Below are positions 17,404 to 26,652 of a stretch of DNA of 64,000 nucleotides, one piece after another; positions within the stretch are counted from its first letter, which is position 1; every line of letters begins with the position of its first letter. The stretch lies in contig CAJXQR010000006.1 of the NCBI GenBank assembly GCA_913058345.1, forward strand, positions 124,001-188,000, written 5' to 3'. A model generated the notes under the pieces. The model was not told where the DNA came from and made no database searches. It worked only from the letters and a program-made list of their open reading frames with translations. Made by a program: the position numbers and the translations under genes. This DNA is from an uncultured Gammaproteobacteria bacterium. GTDB lineage: Bacteria; Pseudomonadota; Gammaproteobacteria; Pseudomonadales; Porticoccaceae.

Positions 17404-17853
17404 ATGAGTGAGGCTTTGTTTTTGGAAGATACTGAAATTATTGTTTTCAGAGTGGGTGAAATTACGATTGGTTTACCAATTACTGAAGTTAGGGAAATTT
17501 TTAAATCGCCTCCTATCACCCCTGTACACACCGCGTATTCCTACGTCAATGGTGTGATTAATTTGCGTGGCAGTATCGTGACGATAATCGATTTAGGCAA
17601 GCGTATGAACGTGCCAATAAAACGTAATGTAAAGGCCGTACATATTGTTCTTGTAGAAATTGGCGAAGAGCTGATTGGACTGCTAGTTGATGGTATTGAA
17701 GATTCAGTATTCGCCAGTAGTGAGAACTTTTTTCCCGTACCTGCGACGGTTAATGGTGCAGACAGTAACTTTTTTCACGCTTTATTTCGGCGTGAAGAAG
17801 ATCTTGTGGCGATGCTTAATCTCGAAAAGACTTTGGATATCGACGATACCTGA
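17404..17853 (+). CDS. cheW: Chemotaxis coupling protein CheW
   Basis: A 149-residue single-domain CheW that bridges receptors to CheA. 'VFRVGEITIGLPITEVREI', 'VNGVINLRGSIVTIIDLGKRM' and 'IGLLVDGIEDSVFASSENF' are the diagnostic blocks. It lies 23 bases after cheA with a GGAGAG site, and its stop overlaps the start of cheB by one base. Confidence 0.9.
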   Translation: MSEALFLEDTEIIVFRVGEITIGLPITEVREIFKSPPITPVHTAYSYVNGVINLRGSIVTIIDLGKRMNVPIKRNVKAVHIVLVEIGEELIGLLVDGIEDSVFASSENFFPVPATVNGADSNFFHALFRREEDLVAMLNLEKTLDIDDT

Positions 17854-19049
17854 TGATGAGTTTGAGGCTTCTAGTTGTCGATGACTCTAAAATGTATCGA
17901 CAAGTCATTAAACGTATTGTGGCAGATATTCCAGGCGTACACTGTATTGGTGAAGCCTGTGATGGCAAAGTTGCGATGGAAAAAATCATCGCTGAAAAAC
18001 CGGATGTTGTCACACTGGATATGGAAATGCCGGTGATGTCTGGGATGGATGTGATTAAGGCAGTGACCGCGAGAAAATTAAATACCAAATTAATTATCGT
18101 TAGTGCTTGCTCTCAATCGGGAGCACAGGTTGCCATTAAAGCACTTAAGTTAGGTGCCTATGATTTTATCACTAAGCCCGTCAGGTTGGGTGGAGGAGGA
18201 GCCAAAGATGATATCAGCCAGCAATTAAAAACGAAGCTCAAGAGCTTAGAGTGCGGTTTGCGACCCCCTATTGCAGAATCTGGTGCAGAATCTGGACCAG
18301 AACTTGGGCCAACTAGGGGAAAGGCTTGTCGTGAAGGCTCAGCCCAACAAGTCAATCAATTAGCGGGACCGGTAAAAAAGTCAGCGTCGCCAGAACCTAA
18401 AGCGATAACGTCAGCTACAATTTGTAAGCGGGGTTTAGCACCGAAAGCGATTGTCATTGGCTGTTCGACGGGTGGACCGAAGGCGCTGTTGAAAGTATTC
18501 TCAGCATTGCAAGGACAGTTAGATGTACCTGTCTTTATTGTGCAGCACATGCCTCCGGTATTCACCAGGACCTTAGCTCAGTGTATAGATGAGGTGAGTC
18601 TTGTTTCGGTAAAAGAGGCTGAAGATGGCGAAATACCCTTAGCTAACTATGCTTATATAGCACCAGGGGGGCGGCAAATGAAACTAATACAAGAAAAGTC
18701 AGGCATTAAAATAAAAATTACAGATGATGAGACGAGTAATTTTTGTAAGCCATCCGTTGATTATTTTTTTTCCAGCGTAGCAGAAATTTATGGATCTCGT
18801 GCTTTAGGTGTCATTTTGAGCGGGATGGGCCATGATGGCAGAGAAGGCTTGCGTAAAATGAAATGTCAAGGTGTGACAGTGCTTGGTCAAGATAAAGAGA
18901 GCTGTGTTGTCTACGGCATGCCTCGCGCCGCGCAAGAGGCAGGTCTTGTTGACCAACAAGTTGGCATTGATCAAATGGCTTCGGCTATTGAAAGGCTACT
19001 CAAGCCAGCGAAAATATTCATAAAGCCATTAGCGACTGTAAAAAAATAA
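17853..19049 (+). CDS. cheB: Receptor-modification methylesterase CheB
   Basis: A 398-residue response regulator/methylesterase that removes methyl groups (or deamidates Gln) on chemoreceptors. The receiver has D56 (VTLDMEMPV). The linker (about 115-195) is longer than usual and rich in Ser, Gly and Glu, with a short AESGAESGPELG repeat. The catalytic domain has the triad candidates Ser205 (GCSTGG), His232 (VQHMPP) and an Asp in 'SGMGHDGREG'. Phosphorylation by CheA should relieve inhibition by the receiver. Overlap of one base with cheW implies coupled translation. Confidence 0.92.
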   Translation: MMSLRLLVVDDSKMYRQVIKRIVADIPGVHCIGEACDGKVAMEKIIAEKPDVVTLDMEMPVMSGMDVIKAVTARKLNTKLIIVSACSQSGAQVAIKALKLGAYDFITKPVRLGGGGAKDDISQQLKTKLKSLECGLRPPIAESGAESGPELGPTRGKACREGSAQQVNQLAGPVKKSASPEPKAITSATICKRGLAPKAIVIGCSTGGPKALLKVFSALQGQLDVPVFIVQHMPPVFTRTLAQCIDEVSLVSVKEAEDGEIPLANYAYIAPGGRQMKLIQEKSGIKIKITDDETSNFCKPSVDYFFSSVAEIYGSRALGVILSGMGHDGREGLRKMKCQGVTVLGQDKESCVVYGMPRAAQEAGLVDQQVGIDQMASAIERLLKPAKIFIKPLATVKK

Positions 19050-19085
19050 AAAGGGTCAAAGGGTTGACGAGTTAAGGGTGTAGGG

Positions 19086-19220
19086 ATGTCTGCTGAACTT
19101 AAAGTTGCTAATGAATGCAAAGTGATTGAGTGCTCAGTTATAAACGGGTTCGGGGGCAGTATTGTTCCGTTGATCTGGGTATGTTCTCTGCAACTTTTCA
19201 AGGTTGTTACGAATGGTTGA
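19086..19220 (+). CDS. Possible small protein (44 aa) coupled to cheR
   Basis: An open frame of 44 codons fills the 163-base gap between cheB and cheR. It starts at an ATG preceded by AGGG and ends in a TGA that overlaps the cheR start (ATGGTTGA). The sequence begins MSAELKVANECKVIEC and has a hydrophobic middle (SIVPLIWVCSLQLF). It matches no family I recognise. It may be a leader peptide that feeds ribosomes to cheR, or a chance frame. The overlap is the main support. Confidence 0.3.
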   Translation: MSAELKVANECKVIECSVINGFGGSIVPLIWVCSLQLFKVVTNG

Positions 19221-20046
19221 TAGTGGGCTGCACTTAATGACAGATCAAGAGTTGGTCATGTTGATTGAGCATGTCAGAGTTCAGACAGGAATCAATCTGG
19301 ATGAGTCAAAACGTTATTTACTTGAATCGCGATTGAGCCCGATTTTGCAGAATTTTTCTATAGGCTCCTACACAGAGCTATTAGAGCGAGTTGCCGTCGA
19401 TAGTTCAATTGAAAATCAGGCATTGATTAATGCCATTACGACGAACGAGACGTATTTTTTCAGAGATGGGCACCCATTCGATTTGCTGAAGAACAAGCTT
19501 ATACCCGACTTGCTAAAAAGAAATCAGAATAAAATAATCAAGATAGCGAGCGCTGCGTGTTCCAGTGGCCAGGAAGCCTATAGTATGGCTATGGTTTTGA
19601 AGGAAACTCTGTTTGATCTGTCTGATTCAATGGTTGAGATTAGAGGGTTTGATATTTCAAGTAAAGTCGTCACCGCTGCGCGCAGAGGTGAATACTCCAA
19701 GTTTGAAGTACAGCGAGGCCTGTCGGAGGATAGGATAAGTCGTTATTTTGATTGTGTGAATGGTCGGTACCAGGTTAAACCTGAGCTCCGTTCAATAGTT
19801 ACGTTTGGCAAACAAAATTTGTTGAAACCTCTTAGTATAAAGGCTGAATACCATATTGTATTTTGTCGAAATGTGGTCAACTATTTTGAAGATAAAGATA
19901 GGGCTTTGTTGTTTCAAAACCTGGCTTCAATGCTAGTGCCATGTGGTGTTCTGGTGATAGGTGCAACAGAGTTTATCAATGATAAACCTGGTAACTTTAT
20001 AAAAAAAAATGAACAAGGTTCTGTGTATTACGAAAAGGTCGGATAA
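19213..20046 (+). CDS. cheR: Chemoreceptor methyltransferase CheR
   Basis: A 277-residue S-adenosylmethionine-dependent glutamate methyltransferase that opposes CheB. The N-terminal helical domain contains 'GINLDESKRYLLESRL', followed by 'TTNETYFFRDGHPFD', the SAM-binding 'KIASAACSSGQEAYSMAM', and 'IVFCRNVVNYFEDKDRALLF'. The start is set at ATG 19213, with AAGG upstream; TTG at 19204 in the same frame is less likely. CheR normally has C-S-T-G-E at the SAM site; here it reads CSSGQEAYS, a conservative change. Confidence 0.9.
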   Translation: MVDSGLHLMTDQELVMLIEHVRVQTGINLDESKRYLLESRLSPILQNFSIGSYTELLERVAVDSSIENQALINAITTNETYFFRDGHPFDLLKNKLIPDLLKRNQNKIIKIASAACSSGQEAYSMAMVLKETLFDLSDSMVEIRGFDISSKVVTAARRGEYSKFEVQRGLSEDRISRYFDCVNGRYQVKPELRSIVTFGKQNLLKPLSIKAEYHIVFCRNVVNYFEDKDRALLFQNLASMLVPCGVLVIGATEFINDKPGNFIKKNEQGSVYYEKVG

Positions 20047-20047
20047 T

Positions 20048-20086
20048 CTCAAAACTGAGATCGGCTCGGACTTTTTTTCAAGAGAT
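20048..20086 (+). terminator. Weak hairpin with T run between cheR and cheY
   Basis: ATCTCA/TGAGAT (20047-20052 with 20057-20062) forms a six-bp hairpin, and a run of seven T follows near 20073-20079 after about ten bases. The distance between stem and T run makes it an imperfect intrinsic terminator. It may only attenuate between cheR and cheY. Confidence 0.3.
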
Positions 20087-20138
20087 TGTCAGTAACATAA
20101 GGCTGGCTTGATTACTGAAATGATTATGGAGTTGGTAG

Positions 20139-20495
20139 ATGAAAGTGCTTGTTGTTGACGACAGCGTCGCCATGCGAATGATTGTCAAGAAAATGGTTAA
20201 AGCTGCAGGTTTTAGTGCAGATTTCATCGAGGCCGCTGATGGGCAGTTGGGCCTTGATAAAATCAAATCCGACTCTCCTGATCTCGTCTTATGTGATTGG
20301 AATATGCCTAATATGTCGGGAATAGAACTCCTAACCGCCCTCAATGATGAAGGTATTACTGTCGATTTCGGTTTTGTTACGACGGAGTCGTCAGATGAGA
20401 TGCGCACAAAAGCTGAAGATCTTGGTGCCAAATTTCTCATTTCTAAACCGTTCACGAAAGAATCAGTGCATGAAGCACTGAAGTCTTTCTTCTAA
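20139..20495 (+). CDS. cheY: Chemotaxis response regulator CheY
   Basis: A 118-residue single receiver domain. The acidic pair is D7-D8, the phospho-acceptor D53 (CDWNMPNMSG), and the switch Thr and Lys are in 'FVTTESSD' and 'FLISKPF'. It carries the signal from CheA to the flagellar motor or another output. No flagellar genes lie in this window, so the output is not shown. The next gene starts 23 bases later. Confidence 0.9.
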   Translation: MKVLVVDDSVAMRMIVKKMVKAAGFSADFIEAADGQLGLDKIKSDSPDLVLCDWNMPNMSGIELLTALNDEGITVDFGFVTTESSDEMRTKAEDLGAKFLISKPFTKESVHEALKSFF

Positions 20496-20517
20496 AACCA
20501 ACAGAGAGGGGCCGCTT

Positions 20518-21003
20518 GTGAGTTTTAGTACGCCATCAAAGGCAGAATTAAAAGATATGCTAGGTATGCTTTTTACCGATTTAGAGGTTCAAGACTGTGA
20601 TCCTGTTGATATGGGTGCCGATGACCTATTTTTTGGTCTCTATATCGATGATGACGATGCTCCCGCTACTCTGGTCGCCTGTGATCTTCCTTTTACAGCT
20701 TACATGGGTAGCTCGATGACCATGTTGCCTCCACCGGTTGCCGCTGATGCTATAAAAGATGGTAAACCTGAAGATATGATGCTGGCGAATATCAAAGAGG
20801 TTATGAATATTGTCTCGCGACTTTTTATGTTGCGGGGTGGCACTCACTTGAGGTTCTCGACGCTCTATCCGGCTAGTGAGGGTTTATCAGAAACAGTGAG
20901 TGGGCTATTAAAAAACATAGAGAAACAAATGTTTTTTAATGTGGAGGTTCCGCGCTATGGCACTGGTAAAGTCGGTTTTTTAGTGCCAGCGGTTACGCAA
21001 TAG
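20518..21003 (+). CDS. Putative CheC/CheX-like protein of the che operon
   Basis: A 161-residue soluble acidic protein with a GTG start after GAGAGGGG. I do not recognise a firm family. The helix 'NIKEVMNIVSRLF' contains Glu94 and Asn97 in the E-x-x-N spacing of the CheC/CheX/FliY phosphatase active site, with a Pro 21 residues on (expected 23), but the leading Asp/Ser of that motif is absent. Its place directly after cheY fits a CheY-P phosphatase or a structural accessory protein. The call rests on this short motif and on context. Confidence 0.45.
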   Translation: MSFSTPSKAELKDMLGMLFTDLEVQDCDPVDMGADDLFFGLYIDDDDAPATLVACDLPFTAYMGSSMTMLPPPVAADAIKDGKPEDMMLANIKEVMNIVSRLFMLRGGTHLRFSTLYPASEGLSETVSGLLKNIEKQMFFNVEVPRYGTGKVGFLVPAVTQ

Positions 21004-21087
21004 AGGATAAAGACGGTTGGCAATATTTGGGTGACCAGTGATACCAGTTTAAAGTATTTAGAAGAGTTTAAAATATGCAGTTTATTT

Positions 21088-21125
21088 GGGTATTGCACAT
21101 TTTCTTTATTGTGCAATACCCTTTT
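21088..21125 (+). terminator. Probable intrinsic terminator after the che genes
   Basis: A perfect 12-bp stem GGGTATTGCACA (21088-21099) / TGTGCAATACCC (21110-21121) with a ten-base loop, then TTTT. It lies between the CheX-like gene and the chemoreceptor. The short T run means partial termination or attenuation of receptor expression is also possible. Confidence 0.65.
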
Positions 21126-21193
21126 AGGAAGCGTGATGAATTGTGAAGGTCATGGATGATACTACCCTATAAAATAATAGAATGTGGAGTGTG

Positions 21194-23458
21194 ATGGCTA
21201 TGGTTACGTTTGTGAAAGAGGTTTTTGGTGCTCGGGCTGAAGAGTTCCTGAATCGCTATAGCCTTGCTGGCCGAATTGGCGGCCTTGCTTTTGGGCCTAT
21301 TGTCGCTTTGGTCATATTTTTAATCTATACCTCTTACGGAGCGTATAAAGATTATCAACAAAATGTGCAGATTGAGCGCTTGGCTGAAATTTCGAAGCTG
21401 GTCGGTAATGCCATCCACGAAACACAAAAAGAGAGAGGCCTTAGTGCCGCATTTATAGGCGCTGAAGGGTCTGAAAAAACTGAGAATTTACTGCGTGAAC
21501 AGTGGGTCCTTACCGACCAGTCGATTGAGAAATTAAGTCAAGCCCTGAGTGGTGATCTGGATGCCTATGGCGCTTCATTTGTCACGACTGCAGATGCCGC
21601 TATTGATGCTTTAGGGAAGTATCAAGAAGTCCGGGACTTTGTTTTGAACGTAGATTTTCGTGCTTTCAAGCGTGAAGTGGAAAGGCGAGAAGCCTTACTC
21701 TACGTTGAGCGCACGGCACTGACTCCGCTAGTTCCTTTATCGGAAGAAGCGGGGGCTCGCTACATGACCCTGGAGGGTGATTTAGCGGCCTTGGTGGATC
21801 AAATGTTGGGCCTTGCTTCGAGTGCAGAAATGAGTGCCAAACTTTCGTCTTTATCAGCTTTATTAAAAGTCAAAGAAATGAGTGCGAATGAACGTGCTCT
21901 TGTTGTTACTGCTTTTAGTGATGGTCTTTTTACACCAGAATCTTATTCCGAATTCCTTCGCTTAAAGGGTGCCCAAGATACCTTTTTAACTGTTTTTTAC
22001 AGTACTGCAACGACTGCCAACAAAGAAGCCTATGAAAATACTGTGACCGGAGATGCAATTATTGATGCAGAGGATGTCCGTATTTTTATTACCGACATGG
22101 AAGGTGGTGATATGACTGGATCGGGTTATACCGGTCTAGAATGGTATGACATGTCAACCCGCAAGATTAATTTAATTAAATCGGTTGAAGATATTATTAC
22201 TGCAAATATTGTGGCTGATGCAAATGATAAAGCGATGGCTGCATTTACCAAGGTGCTCATATTCGGCATCGTGGCCATCGTTTTTGCCCTTCTTGCAGTC
22301 TTTGTATTTATCGTTTCTAAAAGTATCTCAAGGCCACTTGCACTCATGAATGAGACTATGCTGAGTTTGGCTGATGGAGATCTGGATGTTGAAGTTCCGT
22401 GCCTGAGTTATGGCTCTGAAGTGGGGCAAATGGCAAGCGCTGTGGATAGTTTCAAGCAGGGACAGATTGAAAGGCTTCGTCTCGAAGCAGAAGCGAAAGA
22501 GGCTGAAAAAGTGACACGCCGACGCGAAGAAGAGCAGCGGCTAGAGTCAGAAAAAGCAAAACAGGCCGAACAGCAGAGAGAGTTAGAAGCCGCTCGTCGC
22601 CGTGAGGCACGAGCCGAAAAACTGGAGTCCAGGATTGCTGAATTTGATCAAAGTATCCTGCAGAAAATGAGGTCCTTCAATACTGCCATTACCGAGATGG
22701 AAGAGGCCGCAGTGACTTTGTCTGATACAGCGAAACAAACGGAAGCACAAAGTGTTGCCGCAGCCTCTGGTGCGTCTGAAGCCTCTCAAAATGTGCAGAC
22801 GGTAGCTGCTGCGAGTGAAGAAATGGCGTCGACTGTGGCCGGGATTAACGAACAAATGAATCACTCTACTCAGATTACCGGGCAGGCAATGGATACCATT
22901 GATTCGACGGCTCAAATTGCCATTGAATTGCAAAGTTCATCGCAGAATATTGGCAATGTCATTGATCTGATCAACGAGATTGCTGAACAGACCAACCTTC
23001 TCGCGCTAAATGCTACTATCGAGGCTGCGCGTGCTGGTGATGCGGGTAAAGGGTTTGCAGTAGTTGCCTCGGAAGTCAAAGAGTTATCCAACCAGACGTC
23101 ATCTGCTACTAATGATATCTCTGAGCATATAAAACGCTTGCAGGAAATTAGTAAGAATGTCGTCACTTCAGTTGAAAAAACACGAGAGGCTTTAAAAGAG
23201 AATTCTGAAGTCGCCATTAATGTCACGGGCGCTGTTGAACAGCAGGCCCTCGCGACTCAAGAAATCTCACAAAACATTCAACAAGTTGCCTCTGGAACAG
23301 CCGATGCCAGTGGTCAAATCACTCAGGTACAAGGTGGTGCGGCAACTGTGCTCCGTTCATCTGAGCAGGTCCAGGTTTCATCGGCCAGCCTGGCTGGGGA
23401 TAGCGAGGAATTGAAGTCAACCATTGAAGGTTTCCTTTCAGATATTCGGGAAATTTAA
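21194..23458 (+). CDS. Methyl-accepting chemotaxis protein with NIT-like sensor domain
   Basis: A 754-residue chemoreceptor. Membrane segment 1 is at about 30-50. A periplasmic helical domain (about 55-350) starts with '[23 protein letters not shown]', the hallmark of the nitrate/nitrite-sensing NIT domain. Membrane segment 2 is at about 352-377, followed by HAMP, a charged coiled coil rich in Arg/Glu/Gln, and a signalling domain with the conserved hairpin tip '[31 protein letters not shown]'. The start is set at ATG 21194, four bases after GGAG; ATG 21182 is in frame but has no ribosome site. The sensor domain suggests a nitrate link to the transporter in this window; this is family inference. 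Confidence 0.88.
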   Translation: MAMVTFVKEVFGARAEEFLNRYSLAGRIGGLAFGPIVALVIFLIYTSYGAYKDYQQNVQIERLAEISKLVGNAIHETQKERGLSAAFIGAEGSEKTENLLREQWVLTDQSIEKLSQALSGDLDAYGASFVTTADAAIDALGKYQEVRDFVLNVDFRAFKREVERREALLYVERTALTPLVPLSEEAGARYMTLEGDLAALVDQMLGLASSAEMSAKLSSLSALLKVKEMSANERALVVTAFSDGLFTPESYSEFLRLKGAQDTFLTVFYSTATTANKEAYENTVTGDAIIDAEDVRIFITDMEGGDMTGSGYTGLEWYDMSTRKINLIKSVEDIITANIVADANDKAMAAFTKVLIFGIVAIVFALLAVFVFIVSKSISRPLALMNETMLSLADGDLDVEVPCLSYGSEVGQMASAVDSFKQGQIERLRLEAEAKEAEKVTRRREEEQRLESEKAKQAEQQRELEAARRREARAEKLESRIAEFDQSILQKMRSFNTAITEMEEAAVTLSDTAKQTEAQSVAAASGASEASQNVQTVAAASEEMASTVAGINEQMNHSTQITGQAMDTIDSTAQIAIELQSSSQNIGNVIDLINEIAEQTNLLALNATIEAARAGDAGKGFAVVASEVKELSNQTSSATNDISEHIKRLQEISKNVVTSVEKTREALKENSEVAINVTGAVEQQALATQEISQNIQQVASGTADASGQITQVQGGAATVLRSSEQVQVSSASLAGDSEELKSTIEGFLSDIREI

Positions 23459-23699
23459 TAACGGCTTACCGTGTTCTTCTTATAAAACGGATCTTGTCGC
23501 TTAATCATGAACCCCGTGTCTTTATGATGGACCATAATAAATTCACTGGGCTCAGTCAGGTCAATGTTTGAAAAAATCATTGTTCTGACTATTGGGCTTA
23601 GGCGCGTACTTTACTTAGAGCTACGAATTTAGTTTTTGTGAGTGCGAGTCTGCAACAGTCGTGATGAGGTTAACGCGGTGGTGACAGACTCGGATAGAT

Positions 23700-23742
23700 A
23701 GACCCTTACTTCTTCTCCGCGAGTTGGTAAGGGTCTTTTTTT
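23700..23742 (+). terminator. Intrinsic terminator
   Basis: A ten-bp perfect stem AGACCCTTAC (23700-23709) / GTAAGGGTCT (23727-23736), followed by seven T (23736-23742). It ends transcription from the left and lies 240 bases after the chemoreceptor stop. Nothing coding is seen in 23459-23699, which leaves room for a small RNA or a long 3' untranslated region. Confidence 0.8.
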
Positions 23743-23750
23743 GTCGTGGA

Positions 23751-24671
23751 TTAATCGGGCAGTGTTGCTAAATTCGGCTCAACTTTTTGAAAGCCAGCCA
23801 GTGCGACAGTAGGGTGTTCGGTATTGCGGGAAAAATCGGTGATTTTGTCCCAATTATCGACAATTTGCTCCAGGCTAATACCGTTAGTCAGGGGCAAGGT
23901 AATACCTTCACTGCGCTCCCAGCGTACCTGTGAATACCAACCGCCGCCGAGTTCGAACAGATTGCCATTAACGGGGCAGTTTTCGTGGCATAGATAAGCG
24001 ACCAGTGGACTGACGAAACCGGGGTTGAGGGCTTTGACCATTTTTTCTTCGAGAATGGTTTCCGTCATGCGCGAACCGGCAAAGGGCGCGATGGTGTTGC
24101 TCTTGATGTTGTACTTCCCGCCTTCCTGAGCGAGAGTTTGTGCGAGCCCTAATAAGCCGAGTTTGGCCATCGCGTAATTGGCTTGACCGAAATTGCCGTA
24201 GACCCCTGAGCTTGATGCGGTAAATACCAGACGTCCATACTGCTGGTCGCGTAGGTGTGGCCACGCCGCGTGGGTAACTTTGAACGCGCCTTTTACGTGG
24301 ACGTTATAGACTTGGTCCCAGTCGTCCTCTGTCATCTTGTGGAAAGAGGTGTCACGTAAGATCCCGGCATTGTTGATAAGAATATCGACCTTACCGTAGG
24401 TGTCGAGAGCGGCTTGTACAATTTTTTCACCGTCAGTGACAGAGTCATAATTGGCGACGGCTTCGCCACCGGCCGCTTTAATTTCCTCGACAACTCTGTC
24501 AGCAGGACTGTTACTACCGTCGGTGCCCCGGCCCTGTACGTCACCGCCGAGATCGTTAATCACCACCTTGGCGCCACGGCTGGCTAACAACAGGGCGTGG
24601 GCACGACCCAGACCGCCACCACTACCGGTGACAATGGCAACTCGTCCTTCGTAATTTAGTGTATCGCTCAT
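23751..24671 (-). CDS. SDR of the multifunctional-enzyme type 2 (3-hydroxyacyl-CoA dehydrogenase-like)
   Basis: A 306-residue short-chain dehydrogenase with the long form typical of the N-terminal part of peroxisomal MFE-2/HSD17B4: 'GRVAIVTGSGGGLGRAHAL', 'VVINDLGGDVQGRGTD', 'NNAGILRDTSFHKMTEDDWD', active-site Ser in 'FTASSSGVYGNFGQANYAMAK', and 'NTIAPFAGSRMTE'. Such enzymes oxidise (3R)-hydroxyacyl-CoA with NAD+. No hydratase-2 or SCP2 domain is attached. It is transcribed toward the terminator at 23700 and diverges from the methyltransferase gene. Likely role in fatty acid or steroid side-chain beta-oxidation. Confidence 0.88.
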   Translation of the reverse strand: MSDTLNYEGRVAIVTGSGGGLGRAHALLLASRGAKVVINDLGGDVQGRGTDGSNSPADRVVEEIKAAGGEAVANYDSVTDGEKIVQAALDTYGKVDILINNAGILRDTSFHKMTEDDWDQVYNVHVKGAFKVTHAAWPHLRDQQYGRLVFTASSSGVYGNFGQANYAMAKLGLLGLAQTLAQEGGKYNIKSNTIAPFAGSRMTETILEEKMVKALNPGFVSPLVAYLCHENCPVNGNLFELGGGWYSQVRWERSEGITLPLTNGISLEQIVDNWDKITDFSRNTEHPTVALAGFQKVEPNLATLPD

Positions 24672-24792
24672 GACTCTTTCCTTTTTGGTTTAACGCTGCT
24701 TAAAATGTTGCACTTGATAGCTTATTACGGGCATTTTAATACCATAGATGCCGCTGTTTGTCAGTCCTTAGCTGGCCACATAAGGAGTCTCA

Positions 24793-25458
24793 ATGATGTC
24801 TACTAAATACACCCGTCTTGACCAGCCACTCTATAACTACCTGTTGTCCAACTCTCTTCGGGAATCTAGCGCTTTAACACAGTTGCGTGCGGAAACCGCA
24901 ACGTTGCCGATGGCGAGGATGCAGATTGCCCCCGAACAGGGGCAATTCATGGGGCTGTTAATTAAGCTGATGGGCGCGAAGCGAGTGATTGAAGTCGGTG
25001 TTTATACCGGCTACAGCACTCTGGCCGTTGCTGAGGCATTGCCAGATGATGGCCTGATTGTCGCCTGTGATATTAATGCTGAAACCTGCGCCATTGCCCA
25101 ACGCTATTGGCAACAAGCGGGTGTCGCCCATAAAATTGATTTACGTTTGGCGCCCGCTGCACAAACGTTGCAGGCACTATTGGATGACGGGCATTCAGAA
25201 AGCTTTGACTTTGCATTTATCGATGCTGACAAATCCACTTATAACGACTATTACGAATTGTCCTTGGCTCTATTGCGTCCCGGCGGACTTATTGTCGTCG
25301 ATAATGTCCTGTGGGGTGGAGCTGTCTTGGAGACATCGACAGATGACGAGGACACCCAGGCTATTCAATGCTTCAATGCCTTGCGTAAAGATGATCAGCG
25401 TGTCGACCTCAGCTTGCTAGCGGTGGCTGATGGTTTGAGTCTGTTGCGTAAGCGTTAA
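24793..25458 (+). CDS. Class I SAM-dependent O-methyltransferase
   Basis: A 221-residue member of the caffeoyl-CoA/catechol O-methyltransferase family. The SAM site is 'RVIEVGVYTGYSTLAVAEALP', with 'ACDINAETCAIAQRYW'. The metal-binding 'FIDADKSTYNDYYE' and 'LIVVDNVLWGGAV' supply the usual Asp and Asn ligands. AAGGAG lies upstream of the first of two ATGs. Bacterial members methylate various small hydroxylated aromatic compounds; the substrate is not predictable. It precedes dinB on the same strand. Confidence 0.88.
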   Translation: MMSTKYTRLDQPLYNYLLSNSLRESSALTQLRAETATLPMARMQIAPEQGQFMGLLIKLMGAKRVIEVGVYTGYSTLAVAEALPDDGLIVACDINAETCAIAQRYWQQAGVAHKIDLRLAPAAQTLQALLDDGHSESFDFAFIDADKSTYNDYYELSLALLRPGGLIVVDNVLWGGAVLETSTDDEDTQAIQCFNALRKDDQRVDLSLLAVADGLSLLRKR

Positions 25459-25515
25459 GCTCTGAGCCCGTAACTTCTATGACTGATAACTGCTGCTCTG
25501 AGTCTGTTCGCCGCG

Positions 25516-26613
25516 ATGATTGAACTGAGCCAGCAGCGAAAAATCATCCATTGTGATTGTGACTGTTTTTATGCGGCGGTTGAGATGCGTGACGATCCCT
25601 CACTGGCTACGTTGCCTGTGGCTGTGGGTGGTAACGCTAAGCGTCGGGGAGTGATTGCCACTTGCAACTATGCCGCCCGTGCTTACGGTATACACTCTGC
25701 GATGGCGACAGCTCGCGCTTTGCGTTTATGCCCCGACTTAATTGTTGTGTCTCCCAATTTTACAAAGTATCGCGAGATCGCCATGCAGATCCGTGAGATC
25801 TTTGCTGATTTTACCGCTCTGGTTGAACCCTTATCTCTCGATGAAGCTTTTCTGGATGTTAGCGCCACAACACTTTACCAGGGCAGCGCCACTTTAATGG
25901 CTGAGGCGATTCGTACTCGTATCAAGGATGAAATTGGCATTACTGTTTCTGCCGGTGTAGCCCCGAGTAAATTTCTGGCAAAAATAGCCAGTGACTGGCG
26001 CAAACCTGACGGCTTGTTTGTCATCACCCCGCAAGAGGTCGATGGTTTTGTGCAGGTATTACCGGTAGGCAAGTTATTTGGCGTTGGCAAGGTCACCGAA
26101 AAAAAACTGCATCAGCTTGAAGTAAAAACCTGTGGAGATTTACGCCGGCTCAGTTTAATCACGTTGACCGAGCACTTTGGTGTGCTGGGCAAACGTTTAT
26201 TTGAGTTGAGTCGGGGTATCGACAAGCGGCCAGTGAGGGTCGATCGGCGTAGAAAATCCCTCAGTGTTGAAACAACCTTTGCCCATGATTTACCCGATGT
26301 CGCTACGTGCATTGTCCATTTAGCCACCTTGTTTGAGCAACTACAAACACGCTACCAAAAGGTTGATGATTCTTATCAGGTAAGTCGGCACTATTTAAAA
26401 ATGCGCTTTAGTGATTTTAGCAGCACGACTGTAGAGCGGCAGTTGCCCGATGGCATCACACTGGAGGGCTATCAGGGCTTATGTGAACAAGCCTGGTGGC
26501 GAGGAGAGCAAGGCGTTCGCTTACTCGGTATCGGCCTTCGTTTTGCTGATTCAACACACGATCAGATGGGGCATCAGTACTCCCTGGACTTTGAAACGGG
26601 AGGCGATGAATAA
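25516..26613 (+). CDS. dinB: DNA polymerase IV (Y family)
   Basis: A 365-residue translesion polymerase. The catalytic acidic residues are D14 (HCDCDCFYAAVE) and D109-E110 (SLDEAFLDVS). 'YGIHSAMATARALRLCPD' and 'GVAPSKFLAKIASDWRKPDG' are diagnostic for Pol IV, followed by the helix-hairpin-helix thumb and a little-finger domain. Length fits the family (about 351). No C-terminal beta-clamp motif is obvious. No LexA box (CTGT-N8-ACAG) was seen in the 57 bases upstream. Confidence 0.93.
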   Translation: MIELSQQRKIIHCDCDCFYAAVEMRDDPSLATLPVAVGGNAKRRGVIATCNYAARAYGIHSAMATARALRLCPDLIVVSPNFTKYREIAMQIREIFADFTALVEPLSLDEAFLDVSATTLYQGSATLMAEAIRTRIKDEIGITVSAGVAPSKFLAKIASDWRKPDGLFVITPQEVDGFVQVLPVGKLFGVGKVTEKKLHQLEVKTCGDLRRLSLITLTEHFGVLGKRLFELSRGIDKRPVRVDRRRKSLSVETTFAHDLPDVATCIVHLATLFEQLQTRYQKVDDSYQVSRHYLKMRFSDFSSTTVERQLPDGITLEGYQGLCEQAWWRGEQGVRLLGIGLRFADSTHDQMGHQYSLDFETGGDE

Positions 26614-26652
26614 AGTTATGGTTTACGGGTGTCAGGAGAGGGATTAAAGATT

